A stretch of DNA of 64,000 nt from Levilactobacillus spicheri DSM 15429 (lineage in GTDB: Bacteria > Bacillota > Bacilli > Lactobacillales > Lactobacillaceae), in NCBI RefSeq assembly GCF_001435095.1, contig NZ_AZFC01000016.1, positions 199,332 to 263,331 on the forward strand, written 5' to 3'. Of the stretch, positions 43,049 to 52,384 are shown in pieces. A program made the position numbers and the translations under genes. Below the pieces are notes generated by a model, which did not search any database, had not been told where the DNA came from, and saw only the letters and a program-made list of their open reading frames with translations. Within the stretch, counting starts at the first letter, position 1. Each line of letters begins with the position of its first letter.

Positions 43049-44278
43049 TTAGTGTAAGGTCTTTTCCGTATTGATCTGGTTAAACAGCGTCATGGCATCT
43101 TGCTCCGTTGACCACTTGGGGTACATCGTGGCCTTCTTGAAGTTGTTCGACAAGAAGACGACGCCAGTCCGGCCGTCCTTGCTGATGACGAAGGTGCTTT
43201 CGTAAAAGTCGCCCATCCCGTGACCGTAGTACCCGGTCTGGCCCAGATGATACAGGCCCCCGGTGTAGTGCAGGTTCGTGGTCGCCTGATGCAGGACCTG
43301 CGCCCCGGTCGGCGTGCTCAGCAGGGTCCCTTGAATGATGGCCCGTTCGGCCCGGAAGAGGTCGCCGGCACTCATCACCGCGTTCCCCGTCGCAATCTGG
43401 GCCGCCATGTCGGCTGCCGCCGGAATGTGGGGCTGGTCGTACAGCTTCGGTTCCTGGCCGCCATACCCAATCGTCATGGTCTTGCTCGACTTCCGCAGCT
43501 GGGCAAAACTCGTGTGGTTCAGGTCGAGGGGCGTCACGATCTGCCGGTAAAACAGCTGGTAGTACGACTGGTGCGTCACCTGGTGGAGAATCCCGGCCAG
43601 CAGCACGAAGCTGATGGGCTGGTAGTCGAACTTGCCGATCTTCTGCCGATCGACCCGCACCGTTTGTTCGGCGTATTGGTAGGCCTGATTTTCGGTCAAC
43701 GTGTTGGTCGGCGCCATGTTCCCGACCAAGCCCCCGGTCATGTCGAGCATTTGCCGCACCGTGACCCGGTCGCCGCCCTTGATGTGCGGGTAGTACTGGC
43801 TGAGCTTATCGGTGAGCTGGAGCTGGCCCGACTGCACGGCCCGCATCACGAGCTGCCCGGTCAGTGACTTTTGCACGGAATTGATCAGGTACTCCGAGCG
43901 CACCGTATTCTTCTTGCCCCGGGCGCGGTTTGCGTACCCGAAGGCCTTCTGGTAAACGACGTGATCGTTCTTGACGACCAGCGCCGTCCCCACGAACTTC
44001 TTGGCCTTGAGCGTCTTATTGATCTGCGCCGTCAGTACCGGCGTCTTAGTCCCCTTGTGGCGTTTATCGAACGTGGTCTTCTTCTTGGCACGTTCCGCCT
44101 TGCTCTGCGCGGCGTCCTTGGCCAACGCCTTGCGCGTCGTCGTGACGTGCTGTTGGTTGGTCGCCGCCACTTCCTTCTGGTCGTTGGCGTCGATGCGGTG
44201 CATCCCGTAGACCACGCCGCCAATCCCCAAGATAACCAGCAATAGCACCATCCAGTGCTTGAGATTTCGTGTATTCAA
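43049..44278 (-). CDS. Serine beta-lactamase-like membrane protein (PBP4*/class C type)
   Basis: A 409-residue protein with one N-terminal membrane anchor (about 8-26), a charged Lys-rich linker and a beta-lactamase-like domain. The nucleophile motif SxxK reads SVQK (near 139), but the usual YxN reads YQP (near 218) and a KTG-like box is not obvious (GHGMGDF near 365 is in the expected area), so classic beta-lactamase activity is doubtful; a wall-modifying esterase or peptidase role is possible. Start TTG 44278 is favoured by GGGGG eight bases upstream; ATG 44293 is the alternative. No clear operon partner. Confidence 0.75.
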   Translation of the reverse strand: MNTRNLKHWMVLLLVILGIGGVVYGMHRIDANDQKEVAATNQQHVTTTRKALAKDAAQSKAERAKKKTTFDKRHKGTKTPVLTAQINKTLKAKKFVGTALVVKNDHVVYQKAFGYANRARGKKNTVRSEYLINSVQKSLTGQLVMRAVQSGQLQLTDKLSQYYPHIKGGDRVTVRQMLDMTGGLVGNMAPTNTLTENQAYQYAEQTVRVDRQKIGKFDYQPISFVLLAGILHQVTHQSYYQLFYRQIVTPLDLNHTSFAQLRKSSKTMTIGYGGQEPKLYDQPHIPAAADMAAQIATGNAVMSAGDLFRAERAIIQGTLLSTPTGAQVLHQATTNLHYTGGLYHLGQTGYYGHGMGDFYESTFVISKDGRTGVVFLSNNFKKATMYPKWSTEQDAMTLFNQINTEKTLH

Positions 44279-44395
44279 TTCACTTTCCCCCATCTGAAAC
44301 AACCTACTCTTACTTCCAGATTATACAAAAAAGTCGGGTAAAAACAATCATTTCCCCCGATTGTTTGTCCCAACTTAAGGTTATTATAAAAACTG

Positions 44396-45067
44396 TTATA
44401 AAACGGTCTTTCGCAGCACGGTCAAGCGGTCATCGAAGTCGTAGCGAATGGGCTCGCCGTTGGCCACCTCGACCTGGCTGATGTCGGCGTCTGGCACCCG
44501 GTCCAGGTACTTGATCAGCGCCCGCAACGTGCTCCCGTGGGCGACAATCAGCTGGTTCTGTCCCGCCAACAACCGCGGCGCCACCTGGTCTTCCCAGTAG
44601 GGCATCAACCGGTGGTAGGCCATCTCGAGGCTCTCCCCCCGTGGCTCTAAATGCCGGCTGAAGCGGTCGTAACGCCGGTCCTGGTCTACGTGGTCCAGTA
44701 GCGGGGGCACCACGGCAAAGCTCCGCCGCCAGGTCTTGACCTGTTCCGCGCCAAACTCTTGCCGGACCTGGTCCTTGTTATGACCCCGCAACGCACCGTA
44801 ATGCCGTTCATTCAAACGCCAGGACTTGTACTCGGGAATGTAGAGCTGGTCGATCCCCTCCAGAACCAGGTTGGCCGTGACGATGGCCCGCTGCAGCATC
44901 GACGTGTGCAACGCGCCGAACTGCAGGCCGGTCTGGGCGATCAGCTGACTGGCCGCCCGGGCCTGTTCGCGGCCCTTCGGCGTCAGCGGCACGTCGCTCC
45001 ATCCCGTAAAAATGTTGTCCCGATTGGCGACACTCTCACCGTGTCGTAGAATCACCAGCGTTGCCAT
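44396..45067 (-). CDS. gpmA: 2,3-bisphosphoglycerate-dependent phosphoglycerate mutase
   Basis: A 223-residue histidine phosphatase superfamily enzyme. The phosphorylated His is in [27 protein letters not shown] (6-32), [14 protein letters not shown] (near 86-99) binds substrate, and the second His is in [15 protein letters not shown] (near 178-192). Sequence fits dPGM, but several positions differ from the commonest version (RSFAVVPP for RSYDxxPP, AHGST for AHGNS), so it may be one of several paralogues rather than the main glycolytic enzyme. ATG 45067 follows GGGAGG by six bases. Confidence 0.88.
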   Translation of the reverse strand: MATLVILRHGESVANRDNIFTGWSDVPLTPKGREQARAASQLIAQTGLQFGALHTSMLQRAIVTANLVLEGIDQLYIPEYKSWRLNERHYGALRGHNKDQVRQEFGAEQVKTWRRSFAVVPPLLDHVDQDRRYDRFSRHLEPRGESLEMAYHRLMPYWEDQVAPRLLAGQNQLIVAHGSTLRALIKYLDRVPDADISQVEVANGEPIRYDFDDRLTVLRKTVL

Positions 45068-45230
45068 CAACATCCTCCCTTTCTCTTATGCATCCACTGC
45101 CCATGATACCATAGCTGGCGCGGGAAGCTAAGCCATCATGTTCGTTTTTTCACGACAAATTAACTGGCCGGTGTTGACCGTAATGGCCGCTCCACAGGCC
45201 TGAACCTTGCGGCGCTGGTCATGACTGCCC

Positions 45231-45390
45231 GCTTCGCGCCGGCGAGCAAGCTGGTCGTGGTGGGCACGATTCTGAAGCTCCGCAAAGTACGCGGATCTCC
45301 AGAACTCGGCCTTGATGTAAGCTGGCCAAAACCAGCCAGCTAACATCAATTTCACGACGGTCATCAAGTCGCCTCTGCTGCGCTCACCTA
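45231..45390 (+). repeat. Structured intergenic repeat, copy E
   Basis: Starts GCGCCGGCGAGCAAG. Hairpin 1 at 45272-45302 (outer CTG/CAG, inner CTCCGC/GCGGAT-type). Hairpin 2 at 45312-45349 (TTGATGT-AGCTGGC with GCCAGCT-ACATCAA). Ends CGCCTCTGCTGCGCTCACCTAG, almost identical to copy A. Open readings across it are not genes. Confidence 0.85.
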
Positions 45391-45735
45391 GCTAATAACC
45401 ACTACAACCGAAGCATCCTTTCAACCAATAAGCTCATCTTCACCAGCAATCAAAGAAAATGAAACAAAAAGTAGTTAGTAAGCGTGAACGAGGATTTGTC
45501 TGGCGGAACCCGCTACCTTTCAGCACTAAAGTCAGAGAACCCAAAAGGGTCTGGAATTCTCATCCAGGCCCTTCATTTCATGAGCGGTTGTTTTTCATTA
45601 AATCCGCGTTCTGCTAGCCTACCAGAAGACGGTGTTCGAGTAACGGACCCGGAAAAATACCGGCATCACGCTGCGGTGGTGGTTAAAGTAAACTGGCGGG
45701 ACACCCCACCCGATTCAAGATTGCTTCCGCTCACG
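45391..45735. other. Gene-free stretch with possible repeat debris
   Basis: I find no convincing gene. The stretch from 45499 (GCGGAACCCGCTACCTTT, then CAGCAC) loosely resembles part of the element at 52385-52494, so it may be a decayed copy. A plus-strand reading at 45484-45795 lacks a ribosome site and overlaps the ABC gene end. Confidence 0.5.
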
Positions 45736-47517
45736 CTATTCAAAGACCATCTGGTTGCGGTACAGCTCGGCGTAGAAGCCGTTTTCGGCCAGTAACGCCT
45801 GGTGATTGCCCTGCTCGATGATCTGGCCGTCCTTGAGCACCACGATCTTGTCGGCGTTCAGGATGGTCTTCAACCGGTGCGCGATTACAAAGCTGGTCCG
45901 ACCCTGGATGACGTTGTCCATCGCGGCCTGAATCCGGGCCTCGGTCACCGTATCCACGTTGGACGTGGCCTCGTCCAGGATCAACAGCCGCGGGTTCGTC
46001 AGAATCGTCCGGGCGATCGACATCAGTTGCTTTTGCCCGGCGGAGAAGACGCTCTGCTCATCGGATACCCGGGTGTCATACCCGTCCGGCAGGCCGACGA
46101 TGAAGTCGTGAATGTTGGCCTGCTTGGCCGCAGCGATAACCCGGTCCATCCCCGCCTGCGGGTCGCCGTAACGAATGTTATCGGCGATGGTGCCGGTGAA
46201 GAGCTGCGGTTCCTGAAGGACGATGCCGACGTTTTCCCGGAGCGAATCCAGGTCAAACTTGCGGAGGTCCGTCCCATCAATGGTGATGGTCCCCTGATCC
46301 ACGTCGTAGAAGCGGTTCATCAGGTTCATCACCGTGGTCTTCCCCGACCCGGTCGGCCCGACCAGCGCGACCATCTCGCCCCGGTGGACGTTAATGGTCA
46401 CGCCGTGCAGGATCTCCTTCCCCGGCAGGTAACTGAAACGCACGTCGTCGATCTTGAGGCCGTCCTGAATAGCGGTCAGTTCCTGCCCGTTGACGGGTTT
46501 CACTTCCTCAGGCTGTTGCCGGACCTCGTCGACCCGCCGTGCCCCGGTGATGGCCAGCTGAATCATCCCGTACAGACTGGTCAGCGACATGATGGGCTGG
46601 TAGTACTGTTGCGCGTAGTTCACGAAGACCACGACCAGCGCCAGCGCGGCCCCGGTCGACAGGCTGCCGTTCAGGGCGTACCAGGACCCGAAGAAGATGA
46701 CGATGGCGGTGTTCAGCAGCGACATCCCCTGCATCAACGGGTTCAAGATCCCCGACCAGATCTGCCCGGTCAGCGACGACTGGCGCACCTTAGCGTTGTA
46801 GCCGGCAAAGCCCTTGAGCGAATCCTGTTGGAGCCCGTTGGTGATCAGGACCTTTTGGCCGGTAATCTGTTCGTTGATGTACCCGTTCAGCCGACCGATG
46901 TCGTCCTGCTGTTGGTTCACGGCCCCGCTGGCCTTGTGCATCACGACCCCCGCGACAATCAGGGCGATTGGCGTCGAGGCCATGGTGATCCAGGCCATGG
47001 TGGGACTCTGGGGAAACATCACCAGCAGTAAGCCGACAAATTGGGCGACCGACAGCAAGATTTCCAGCAACGCCTGGTTCATGGCGTTGAAGATGTTATC
47101 CAGGTCGGACGTGAAGCGCGCCAGGATGTCGCCGTCCCGGTGGGTGTCAAAGTACTGGACCCGCATCCGTTGAAGCTTGCGGAACAGGCCGACCCGCATA
47201 GTCCCCGTCGAATAGGCGGTGACCCGGGCCAGAATCAGGCTGGCGATAAAGATGGAACTGGCATCCCCCAGGTACAGCAGGATGTAGGTGATCAGCGTGT
47301 GGTGAAAGCTCCCCAGGCTGGCCTGCCCCCGCGTGGCGGGACTGCCCCACTGTTGCAGGTAGGTGGTCAGTTGCTCGACGGCGCGCCCCAGATAGGTCGG
47401 GGCCACCACGATGCACCAGGTGGAAAAGGCGATTAACAGGATACTGACGATGAAGCCGCGCCAGTACCGTTTGAGATAGTGCCAGTAGTACTTGCCAACG
47501 TTGCCTAAATCGTTCAT
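45736..47517 (-). CDS. ABC exporter half-transporter, catalytic-site subunit (LmrD/BmrD-like)
   Basis: A 593-residue half transporter: six membrane helices in the first 330 residues, then an ATPase domain with GPTGSGKTT (near 387), a non-canonical signature FSAGQKQL (near 490), Walker B LLILDEATS with the catalytic Glu, and the switch His in FVIAHRL. It pairs with the product of the overlapping upstream gene (ATGA overlap) as a heterodimeric exporter, a type used for drugs, lipids or peptides. ATG 47517. The pattern (intact Walker B, altered signature) is that of the subunit carrying the consensus Walker B in LmrCD/TM287-288-type pumps. Confidence 0.92.
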   Translation of the reverse strand: MNDLGNVGKYYWHYLKRYWRGFIVSILLIAFSTWCIVVAPTYLGRAVEQLTTYLQQWGSPATRGQASLGSFHHTLITYILLYLGDASSIFIASLILARVTAYSTGTMRVGLFRKLQRMRVQYFDTHRDGDILARFTSDLDNIFNAMNQALLEILLSVAQFVGLLLVMFPQSPTMAWITMASTPIALIVAGVVMHKASGAVNQQQDDIGRLNGYINEQITGQKVLITNGLQQDSLKGFAGYNAKVRQSSLTGQIWSGILNPLMQGMSLLNTAIVIFFGSWYALNGSLSTGAALALVVVFVNYAQQYYQPIMSLTSLYGMIQLAITGARRVDEVRQQPEEVKPVNGQELTAIQDGLKIDDVRFSYLPGKEILHGVTINVHRGEMVALVGPTGSGKTTVMNLMNRFYDVDQGTITIDGTDLRKFDLDSLRENVGIVLQEPQLFTGTIADNIRYGDPQAGMDRVIAAAKQANIHDFIVGLPDGYDTRVSDEQSVFSAGQKQLMSIARTILTNPRLLILDEATSNVDTVTEARIQAAMDNVIQGRTSFVIAHRLKTILNADKIVVLKDGQIIEQGNHQALLAENGFYAELYRNQMVFE

Positions 47518-49235
47518 TCCGGCACCTCCTCACGCGCTTTTTGTGTGCGATAAATGGCTTGATAGATGGCGTTATGGGCGACCAACTCCGAGTGGGTCCC
47601 CACCCCCGCCACTTGGCCGTGGTCGAGGACCAGGATCTGGTCGGCGTTAATGATCGACGAGATCTTTTCGGCGATCACGACGGTGGTGGTCCCCTTCAGG
47701 TCCCGGTTCAGGGCCTCCTGAACCAGCTTTTCGGACCGGGCGTCGAGGGCCGAGGTCGCATCATCGAGGATCAGGATCTTCGGGTGGGCGATCACGCCCC
47801 GGGTGATGGCCAGCCGTTGTTGCTGGCCCCCGGAGAAGTTCTGCGAGCGCTCTTCGACCGGCGCATCATAGGTCTGCGGGAGCCGTTCGATGAACTCCGA
47901 GGCCTGCGCGATGTTCGCGGCCCACTGCATGTGCGACGGGCTGGCGTCCGGTTCGACCTGACGCAGGTTGCCGGAGATGGTCCCGGAGAACAGCGTCGAG
48001 CGTTGCAAAACGTACGCCACCGTGGCGCGCAACGCCTTTTCGGGCAGCTGCCGCACGTCAACGCCACCGACCGTGATCGTCCCGCTATCGGGATCGTAGA
48101 GGCGGGCAATCAGCTGGGCCAGCGTGGTCTTGCCGGAGCCGGTCGCCCCGACGATGCCCAGCATGTGCCCGGCCGACAGCGTGAAGCTGACGTCCTTAAG
48201 CGTCGGGTGGTCGTCACCCGGGTAGGTAAAGGTCACGTGATTGAACGTCACGTCGCCCGGAACCGGTGCCGCGTCCCCCGCGACGTAGGTCATGCTGGGA
48301 CGCTTATCCAGTACTTCGCCGATTCGGCCTAGCGAAATGAAGGCCCGGGACGCGAAGGTCATCAAGAACCCGCCGTTGATCACGGCGAAGAGGATCTGCA
48401 TCAGGTATGAGATAAAACTGGTGATGGCCGCTAAGTAGGCCGGGTGCGTCGTGATGTTTTGCCCCACGATGTAGACCGCCGTTCCCACGGCCAGGTTCGC
48501 CGTCAGAAAGAAGGCCGGCATCAGGATGGCGAACCAGTACCCAATCTTGGCCGTCACGGCCGTCAAGGCATCCGACGCCTGGGAGAACTTTCCGATTTCG
48601 TGGGTCTCCTGGACGAACGACTTGACGACCCGGATACCCATCAGGTTTTCCCGGGCGACCGTGTTGACGTTTTCGATGTCCTGTTGGGTCTGGGCGAAGT
48701 AGGTCGTCATCCGCCGGACCGCCAAGCCGCTGACGGCGAGGATAATCACCATCATCAGTAGGATGACCCACCACTGCTGCGGCATCGTAATCAGCGCCAG
48801 AATCAGCGCCCCGATGAACAGCAACGGAATCCGGGTGATCTGTTGGAATCCGGCCATGACGATCTGTTGGACTTGGTTAATATCGTTGGTCATCCGCACG
48901 ACCAGGTTGGACGTCGAGAATTCCTCGACGTCGGCGTAGGCCAGTGACTGCACGTGCGCGTAAAGGTCGGCCCGTAAATCGGTCGCCACGCCCAACGCGA
49001 CGCGCGCGGAATAGATGGTGTTGACGACCCCGCCAATAATGCCGAGGACCGCCAGTCCCAGCAGGTAGAGGCCCTGTTGGAACACGGTCTGTTGGTCATT
49101 TTTAATGATGGCTTCCATCACGACCTGCAGCAACCGCGGTTGCCAGAGGGTCGCGAAGACCAGCACGATGACCGATAGGAGCGCTAACCAGACATCTCGA
49201 CGGTAGCGATGAAAATAAGGCATAAGTACCTTCAT
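47514..49235 (-). CDS. ABC exporter half-transporter, degenerate-site subunit (LmrC/BmrC-like)
   Basis: A 573-residue half transporter with six N-terminal membrane helices and an ATPase domain. Walker A GATGSGKTT and signature FSGGQQQ are intact, but Walker B ends ILILDDATSALD (Asp in place of the catalytic Glu) and the switch region reads VVIAEKIS, lacking the His. These changes define the degenerate ATP site of heterodimeric exporters. ATG 49235 (MKVLMPYFHRYRR) follows AAGGAAGG by ten bases; a 25-codon extension is unsupported. The two genes are translationally coupled. Confidence 0.92.
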   Translation of the reverse strand: MKVLMPYFHRYRRDVWLALLSVIVLVFATLWQPRLLQVVMEAIIKNDQQTVFQQGLYLLGLAVLGIIGGVVNTIYSARVALGVATDLRADLYAHVQSLAYADVEEFSTSNLVVRMTNDINQVQQIVMAGFQQITRIPLLFIGALILALITMPQQWWVILLMMVIILAVSGLAVRRMTTYFAQTQQDIENVNTVARENLMGIRVVKSFVQETHEIGKFSQASDALTAVTAKIGYWFAILMPAFFLTANLAVGTAVYIVGQNITTHPAYLAAITSFISYLMQILFAVINGGFLMTFASRAFISLGRIGEVLDKRPSMTYVAGDAAPVPGDVTFNHVTFTYPGDDHPTLKDVSFTLSAGHMLGIVGATGSGKTTLAQLIARLYDPDSGTITVGGVDVRQLPEKALRATVAYVLQRSTLFSGTISGNLRQVEPDASPSHMQWAANIAQASEFIERLPQTYDAPVEERSQNFSGGQQQRLAITRGVIAHPKILILDDATSALDARSEKLVQEALNRDLKGTTTVVIAEKISSIINADQILVLDHGQVAGVGTHSELVAHNAIYQAIYRTQKAREEVPE

Positions 49236-49461
49236 AAACTGATGTCCTTCCTTGAAACGTGATGGGCAAGTGGTGCGCCGCGTGAGATGGACGCGATTGC
49301 CTTCTGTCACAGATTATACACGTTTTCTCATCATTTTATCATCTTAATGTTTCAGGGTCCCCTTGATTTCAAAAACTAAGGTCACCCCTGAACCGTTCCC
49401 TACCGACTAGAAGCCGCGACTCACCGGCAAACCGGGCCGGCACGGGATTACCCAGAATGCT
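49236..49461. other. Upstream region of the ABC exporter
   Basis: No gene and no confident promoter. The stretch 49310-49345 is AT-rich and may hold a promoter. Confidence 0.4.
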
Positions 49462-49494
49462 AAAAAGGCGTCAGAACCATTGTCGGTTCTGACA
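49462..49494 (-). terminator. Terminator of the 95-residue membrane protein gene
   Basis: On the minus strand GTCAGAACC pairs exactly with GGTTCTGAC around GACAAT, followed by GCCTTTTTAG. Confidence 0.8.
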
Positions 49495-49578
49495 CCCATT
49501 TTAGCGTGCTAGTTATTCAGAAAACGGTCGCGGCAGTGCCGGGTGTTTTCCGGCATGAACGCGGTGCGTCTTTCCTGG

Positions 49579-49866
49579 TTAATCTTGTGGAAAGCGGTCG
49601 TTGCGACCCATGGCCCGGCGCAGGCCCTCAATCAGCCAAAAGACCAGGACCAATAGGCCCCAACCGGCCAGCCCCGCTGCCAGGTAGACCCCCGTCAGCG
49701 TCAGCTTATCGGAACTCTGCCACCACAGCGCCAACAGCCCCTGATACGACCGGTGGCCGATCAGGTGTGCCAGCAGACTCAGCGGTAAAAAGGCCACATC
49801 CACGACCACCCCAATCAGCAGCCAGTCGGTGGCGTGATGCACCGCGCGTAATAACGTCGTTTTCAC
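49579..49866 (-). CDS. Small membrane protein, unknown function
   Basis: A 95-residue protein with two to three hydrophobic segments (about 14-38, 57-82) and a basic C-terminus. No family recognised. It starts from GTG with GGGGAGG eight bases upstream, a strong sign that it is translated. It lies 58 bp after the AEC transporter gene on the same strand and may be cotranscribed with it. Confidence 0.65.
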   Translation of the reverse strand: MKTTLLRAVHHATDWLLIGVVVDVAFLPLSLLAHLIGHRSYQGLLALWWQSSDKLTLTGVYLAAGLAGWGLLVLVFWLIEGLRRAMGRNDRFPQD

Positions 49867-49924
49867 TCGTCAAACCTCCCCATTATCCTGGTTGAAGCAC
49901 CGCTGGTTTCAGTCCCCCATCCGC

Positions 49925-50872
49925 TTAGGCCACGTGCTGGACGATGACCATTAGGATCGGGATGACCACCAGACTCAGCAAGGTGGTCTCGGTCACCATG
50001 ATGGCCGCGTAGTCCGCGTCCGCTCCGTAGAGCTTCGAGACCACCGGTGCGTTGGTCATGACCGGCATCGCCGCTTGCAGGATGAAGACTTGCTTCATTA
50101 ATAGCGGCATCCCCGTCGACAAGACCAGGCAGCCCATCAGGACCGGCGCGATGATGAACCGCCCCAGAAGAATTCCCAGACTGTCGCGGTCAAAGCGGAT
50201 ATTTTGCAGGCCCGCTCCGGCGATCGCCGTCCCGATAAAGATCATCGACAGCGGAATCGTCAGCCCGCCCACGTAGGAGAAGTCCTGCATGATCCAATTG
50301 GGTAATTGAATGTCCAGCAGGACCAGGACGACCCCGACCATGAAGCCTAGCAGCGGCGGCGAGAAGATCTTTTTTAACGTGGTTTTCAGGTCAAACTTCG
50401 AATCCCCCTGGCCGTCCCGCTGGATCAGGTATACCCCGAGCGTCCAGAAGAAGGTGGTGTTGGCCATGTAGTAGACCAAGACGAACGGGAGGCTCTTGGG
50501 CCCGAACAGCGCCTCGTTCACGGGCAGCCCCACGAACACGGTGTTGGAGTTCAGAAACATCGACTCGAACAGCCCCCGGTGCTTCGGGTTGATCCGAAAC
50601 AGGTGGAAGGCCAGAATCGACAGCCCAAACATAATCAGCATCGACACCACGGGGAACCGCAGATCCGGCAACGTTTTCTTTAACGTCTCCGCCGAGAACT
50701 TCGCCGTGATGGTACTGATCATATAGGCCGGTAACGCAATCTGCGTGACCAGCCGCGCAATTAATTTGGGTGCCTGATCATCGAACCAGCCACGCCGGGA
50801 GAGCACGTAGCCCAACCCGATCATGACCAGAATAATCAAAACCCCCGAGACACTTCGAACAAATACGGCCAT
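49925..50872 (-). CDS. AEC-family transporter (auxin efflux carrier/malate permease type)
   Basis: A 315-residue membrane transporter with about ten helices in the inverted-repeat layout of the AEC/bile-acid fold. Family features include LITQIALPAYMISTI-like helix (near 42-55), a central hydrophilic loop (about 150-165) and the second-half repeat beginning PPLLGFMVG. Substrates of this family in lactic acid bacteria include malate and other organic acids; none can be named here. GAGGAGGG six bases before ATG 50872. Promoter-like sequence at 50931-50959. Confidence 0.88.
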   Translation of the reverse strand: MAVFVRSVSGVLIILVMIGLGYVLSRRGWFDDQAPKLIARLVTQIALPAYMISTITAKFSAETLKKTLPDLRFPVVSMLIMFGLSILAFHLFRINPKHRGLFESMFLNSNTVFVGLPVNEALFGPKSLPFVLVYYMANTTFFWTLGVYLIQRDGQGDSKFDLKTTLKKIFSPPLLGFMVGVVLVLLDIQLPNWIMQDFSYVGGLTIPLSMIFIGTAIAGAGLQNIRFDRDSLGILLGRFIIAPVLMGCLVLSTGMPLLMKQVFILQAAMPVMTNAPVVSKLYGADADYAAIMVTETTLLSLVVIPILMVIVQHVA

Positions 50873-50930
50873 AGGCGGCCCTCCTCGTTAATCGTAAGAA
50901 AAAATTAGAGTTTCTTAATCACCACAAATT

Positions 50931-50959
50931 ATTATAGCATGGCTTCCATTTTTAGCTAA
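50931..50959 (-). promoter_or_regulatory. Predicted promoter of the AEC transporter gene
   Basis: TTAGCT, 17 bases, perfect TATAAT on the minus strand, about 60 bases before the ATG. Confidence 0.5.
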
Positions 50960-51079
50960 AAAGCAAGCGGTTACAAACACCATTCTGTCGCCTTTCGCCC
51001 AACCTTGACAGCTGATAAACGCCCGTTCGACGGGCTTTATCCTTCCATTACCCTGTCAGTCATCTCACTGCTCAAAGCA

Positions 51080-51108
51080 TTTACGAATGAGTAAATCTAT
51101 GGTCTAAT
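51080..51108 (+). promoter_or_regulatory. Predicted promoter of the LCP gene
   Basis: TTTACG, 17 bases, TCTAAT. A second TATAAT at 51199-51204 lies closer to the gene but lacks a good -35. Between 50960 and 51080 nothing else is seen. Confidence 0.5.
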
Positions 51109-51238
51109 AAATGAATTGAGGCAACAGTTTGATTTCAGGGGTTTGTTTAAATTCCCGTTCCGGACCCGCGTGGCCTTTCATCCACTCCGGTTCCGTTTTA
51201 TAATGGGAAAAGATTTTGACGAAGATGAGGAAAATAAT

Positions 51239-52330
51239 ATGCCAAACGATAATCGCAACACCCGGCAACGGTCACCGGAAGACTTCGAACAGGTCTATGA
51301 CCGTCGTGCTGACCGCAACTCACACTTTAAACATCCGGAGGTCCACCCTCACCGCCCATTATTATGGGTCATTGTAGCGGTGCTCCTCGTCTTCTTGGGT
51401 GGGGGGCTCGCCTATGGCTATCACGCCTGGACGTCCGCTAAGAAGACCTTTGACCAGACCTACCAGGCGTCCAACGCCTCCAAGAGCCGGAACGTCTCGG
51501 CCGTCTTGAAGGCCAACAAACCGTTCTCCGTCCTGTTACTGGGGACCGACACCGGGGCGCTGGGCCGCTCCGACGTGGGCCGGACCGATACCATGATGGT
51601 CGCCACCATTAATCCGAAGACCGAAACGGCCTATCTGACCAGTATCCCGCGGGACACCCGGGTCACGGTCGGTTCCGGCGTGAACGCCTCCGTCCAGAAG
51701 ATCAACGCCGCCTATACCATTGGCGGCCCCAGTGGCGCCGTCAAGACGGTCGAGAACCTCTTGGACGTGCCCATCGACTTCTACGCCATCGTCAACATGG
51801 GGGGCCTGGAAAAGATGGTCGACGCCGTGGGCGGGGTCGACGTGGTCCCACCACTGACGTTCAAGTACGCCCAAGCCGACGTCAAGAAGGGCGTCAAGAT
51901 CCACCTGAACGGGAAGCAGGCGCTGTCCTACTCCCGGATGCGCTACGACGATCCACTGGGCGACTACGGACGGCAGAAGCGGCAACGGCAAGTGCTCCAG
52001 AAGCTGGTCGTTAAGGCCGCGGGCTTATCGTCGATCACCCGTTACCAACAGATCTTAACGTCCCTCAAGGGGAACCTGAAGACCGACCTGAGCTTTGATG
52101 ACCTGATGCAGATTCGGGCCAAGTACGGGGACGCCTCCCACCACATCAAGTTCGAAACCCTGCAAGGTCAGGACGCCATGATCGATGGGATCTCCTACCA
52201 GATTGCCACGAACTCAGAACTCAAGAAGGTCTCGAACCACATTCGTAAGACCCTGGGCTTGGCGAACACCACCAAGTTCACCACGGATGCTTTGAATTCC
52301 AGTCAAGATACCACGAATACGGGCTACTAA
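51239..52330 (+). CDS. LytR-CpsA-Psr (LCP) family cell wall polymer ligase
   Basis: A 363-residue membrane enzyme that transfers teichoic acid or polysaccharide from a lipid carrier to peptidoglycan. An acidic/basic cytoplasmic N-terminus, one membrane helix (about 40-60, LLWVIVAVLLVFLGGGLAY), then the LCP domain: VLLLGTDTGALGRSDVGRTDTMMVATINPKT, TSIPRDTRV, KINAAYTIGGPSGAVKTVENLL and SYSRMRYDDPLGDYGRQKRQ contain the conserved Asp and Arg residues. ATG 51239 has GAGGA seven bases upstream; upstream in-frame ATGs overlap the promoter region. It could attach the polysaccharide made by the left-edge operon, but that link is speculative. Confidence 0.92.
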   Translation: MPNDNRNTRQRSPEDFEQVYDRRADRNSHFKHPEVHPHRPLLWVIVAVLLVFLGGGLAYGYHAWTSAKKTFDQTYQASNASKSRNVSAVLKANKPFSVLLLGTDTGALGRSDVGRTDTMMVATINPKTETAYLTSIPRDTRVTVGSGVNASVQKINAAYTIGGPSGAVKTVENLLDVPIDFYAIVNMGGLEKMVDAVGGVDVVPPLTFKYAQADVKKGVKIHLNGKQALSYSRMRYDDPLGDYGRQKRQRQVLQKLVVKAAGLSSITRYQQILTSLKGNLKTDLSFDDLMQIRAKYGDASHHIKFETLQGQDAMIDGISYQIATNSELKKVSNHIRKTLGLANTTKFTTDALNSSQDTTNTGY

Positions 52331-52339
52331 GCCCCCATC

Positions 52340-52375
52340 AGCGTCACCGACCCCCGCGGCCGGTGGCGCTTTTTT
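52340..52375 (+). terminator. Terminator of the LCP gene
   Basis: AGCGTCACCG pairs with CGGTGGCGCT (one wobble), followed by TTTTT. Confidence 0.88.
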
Positions 52376-52384
52376 GATACAAGA

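Noticed and set aside
45484-45795. 103-codon plus-strand reading before the ABC exporter genes
   Set aside because: No ribosome site, no recognisable protein, and it runs into the end of the opposite ABC gene.
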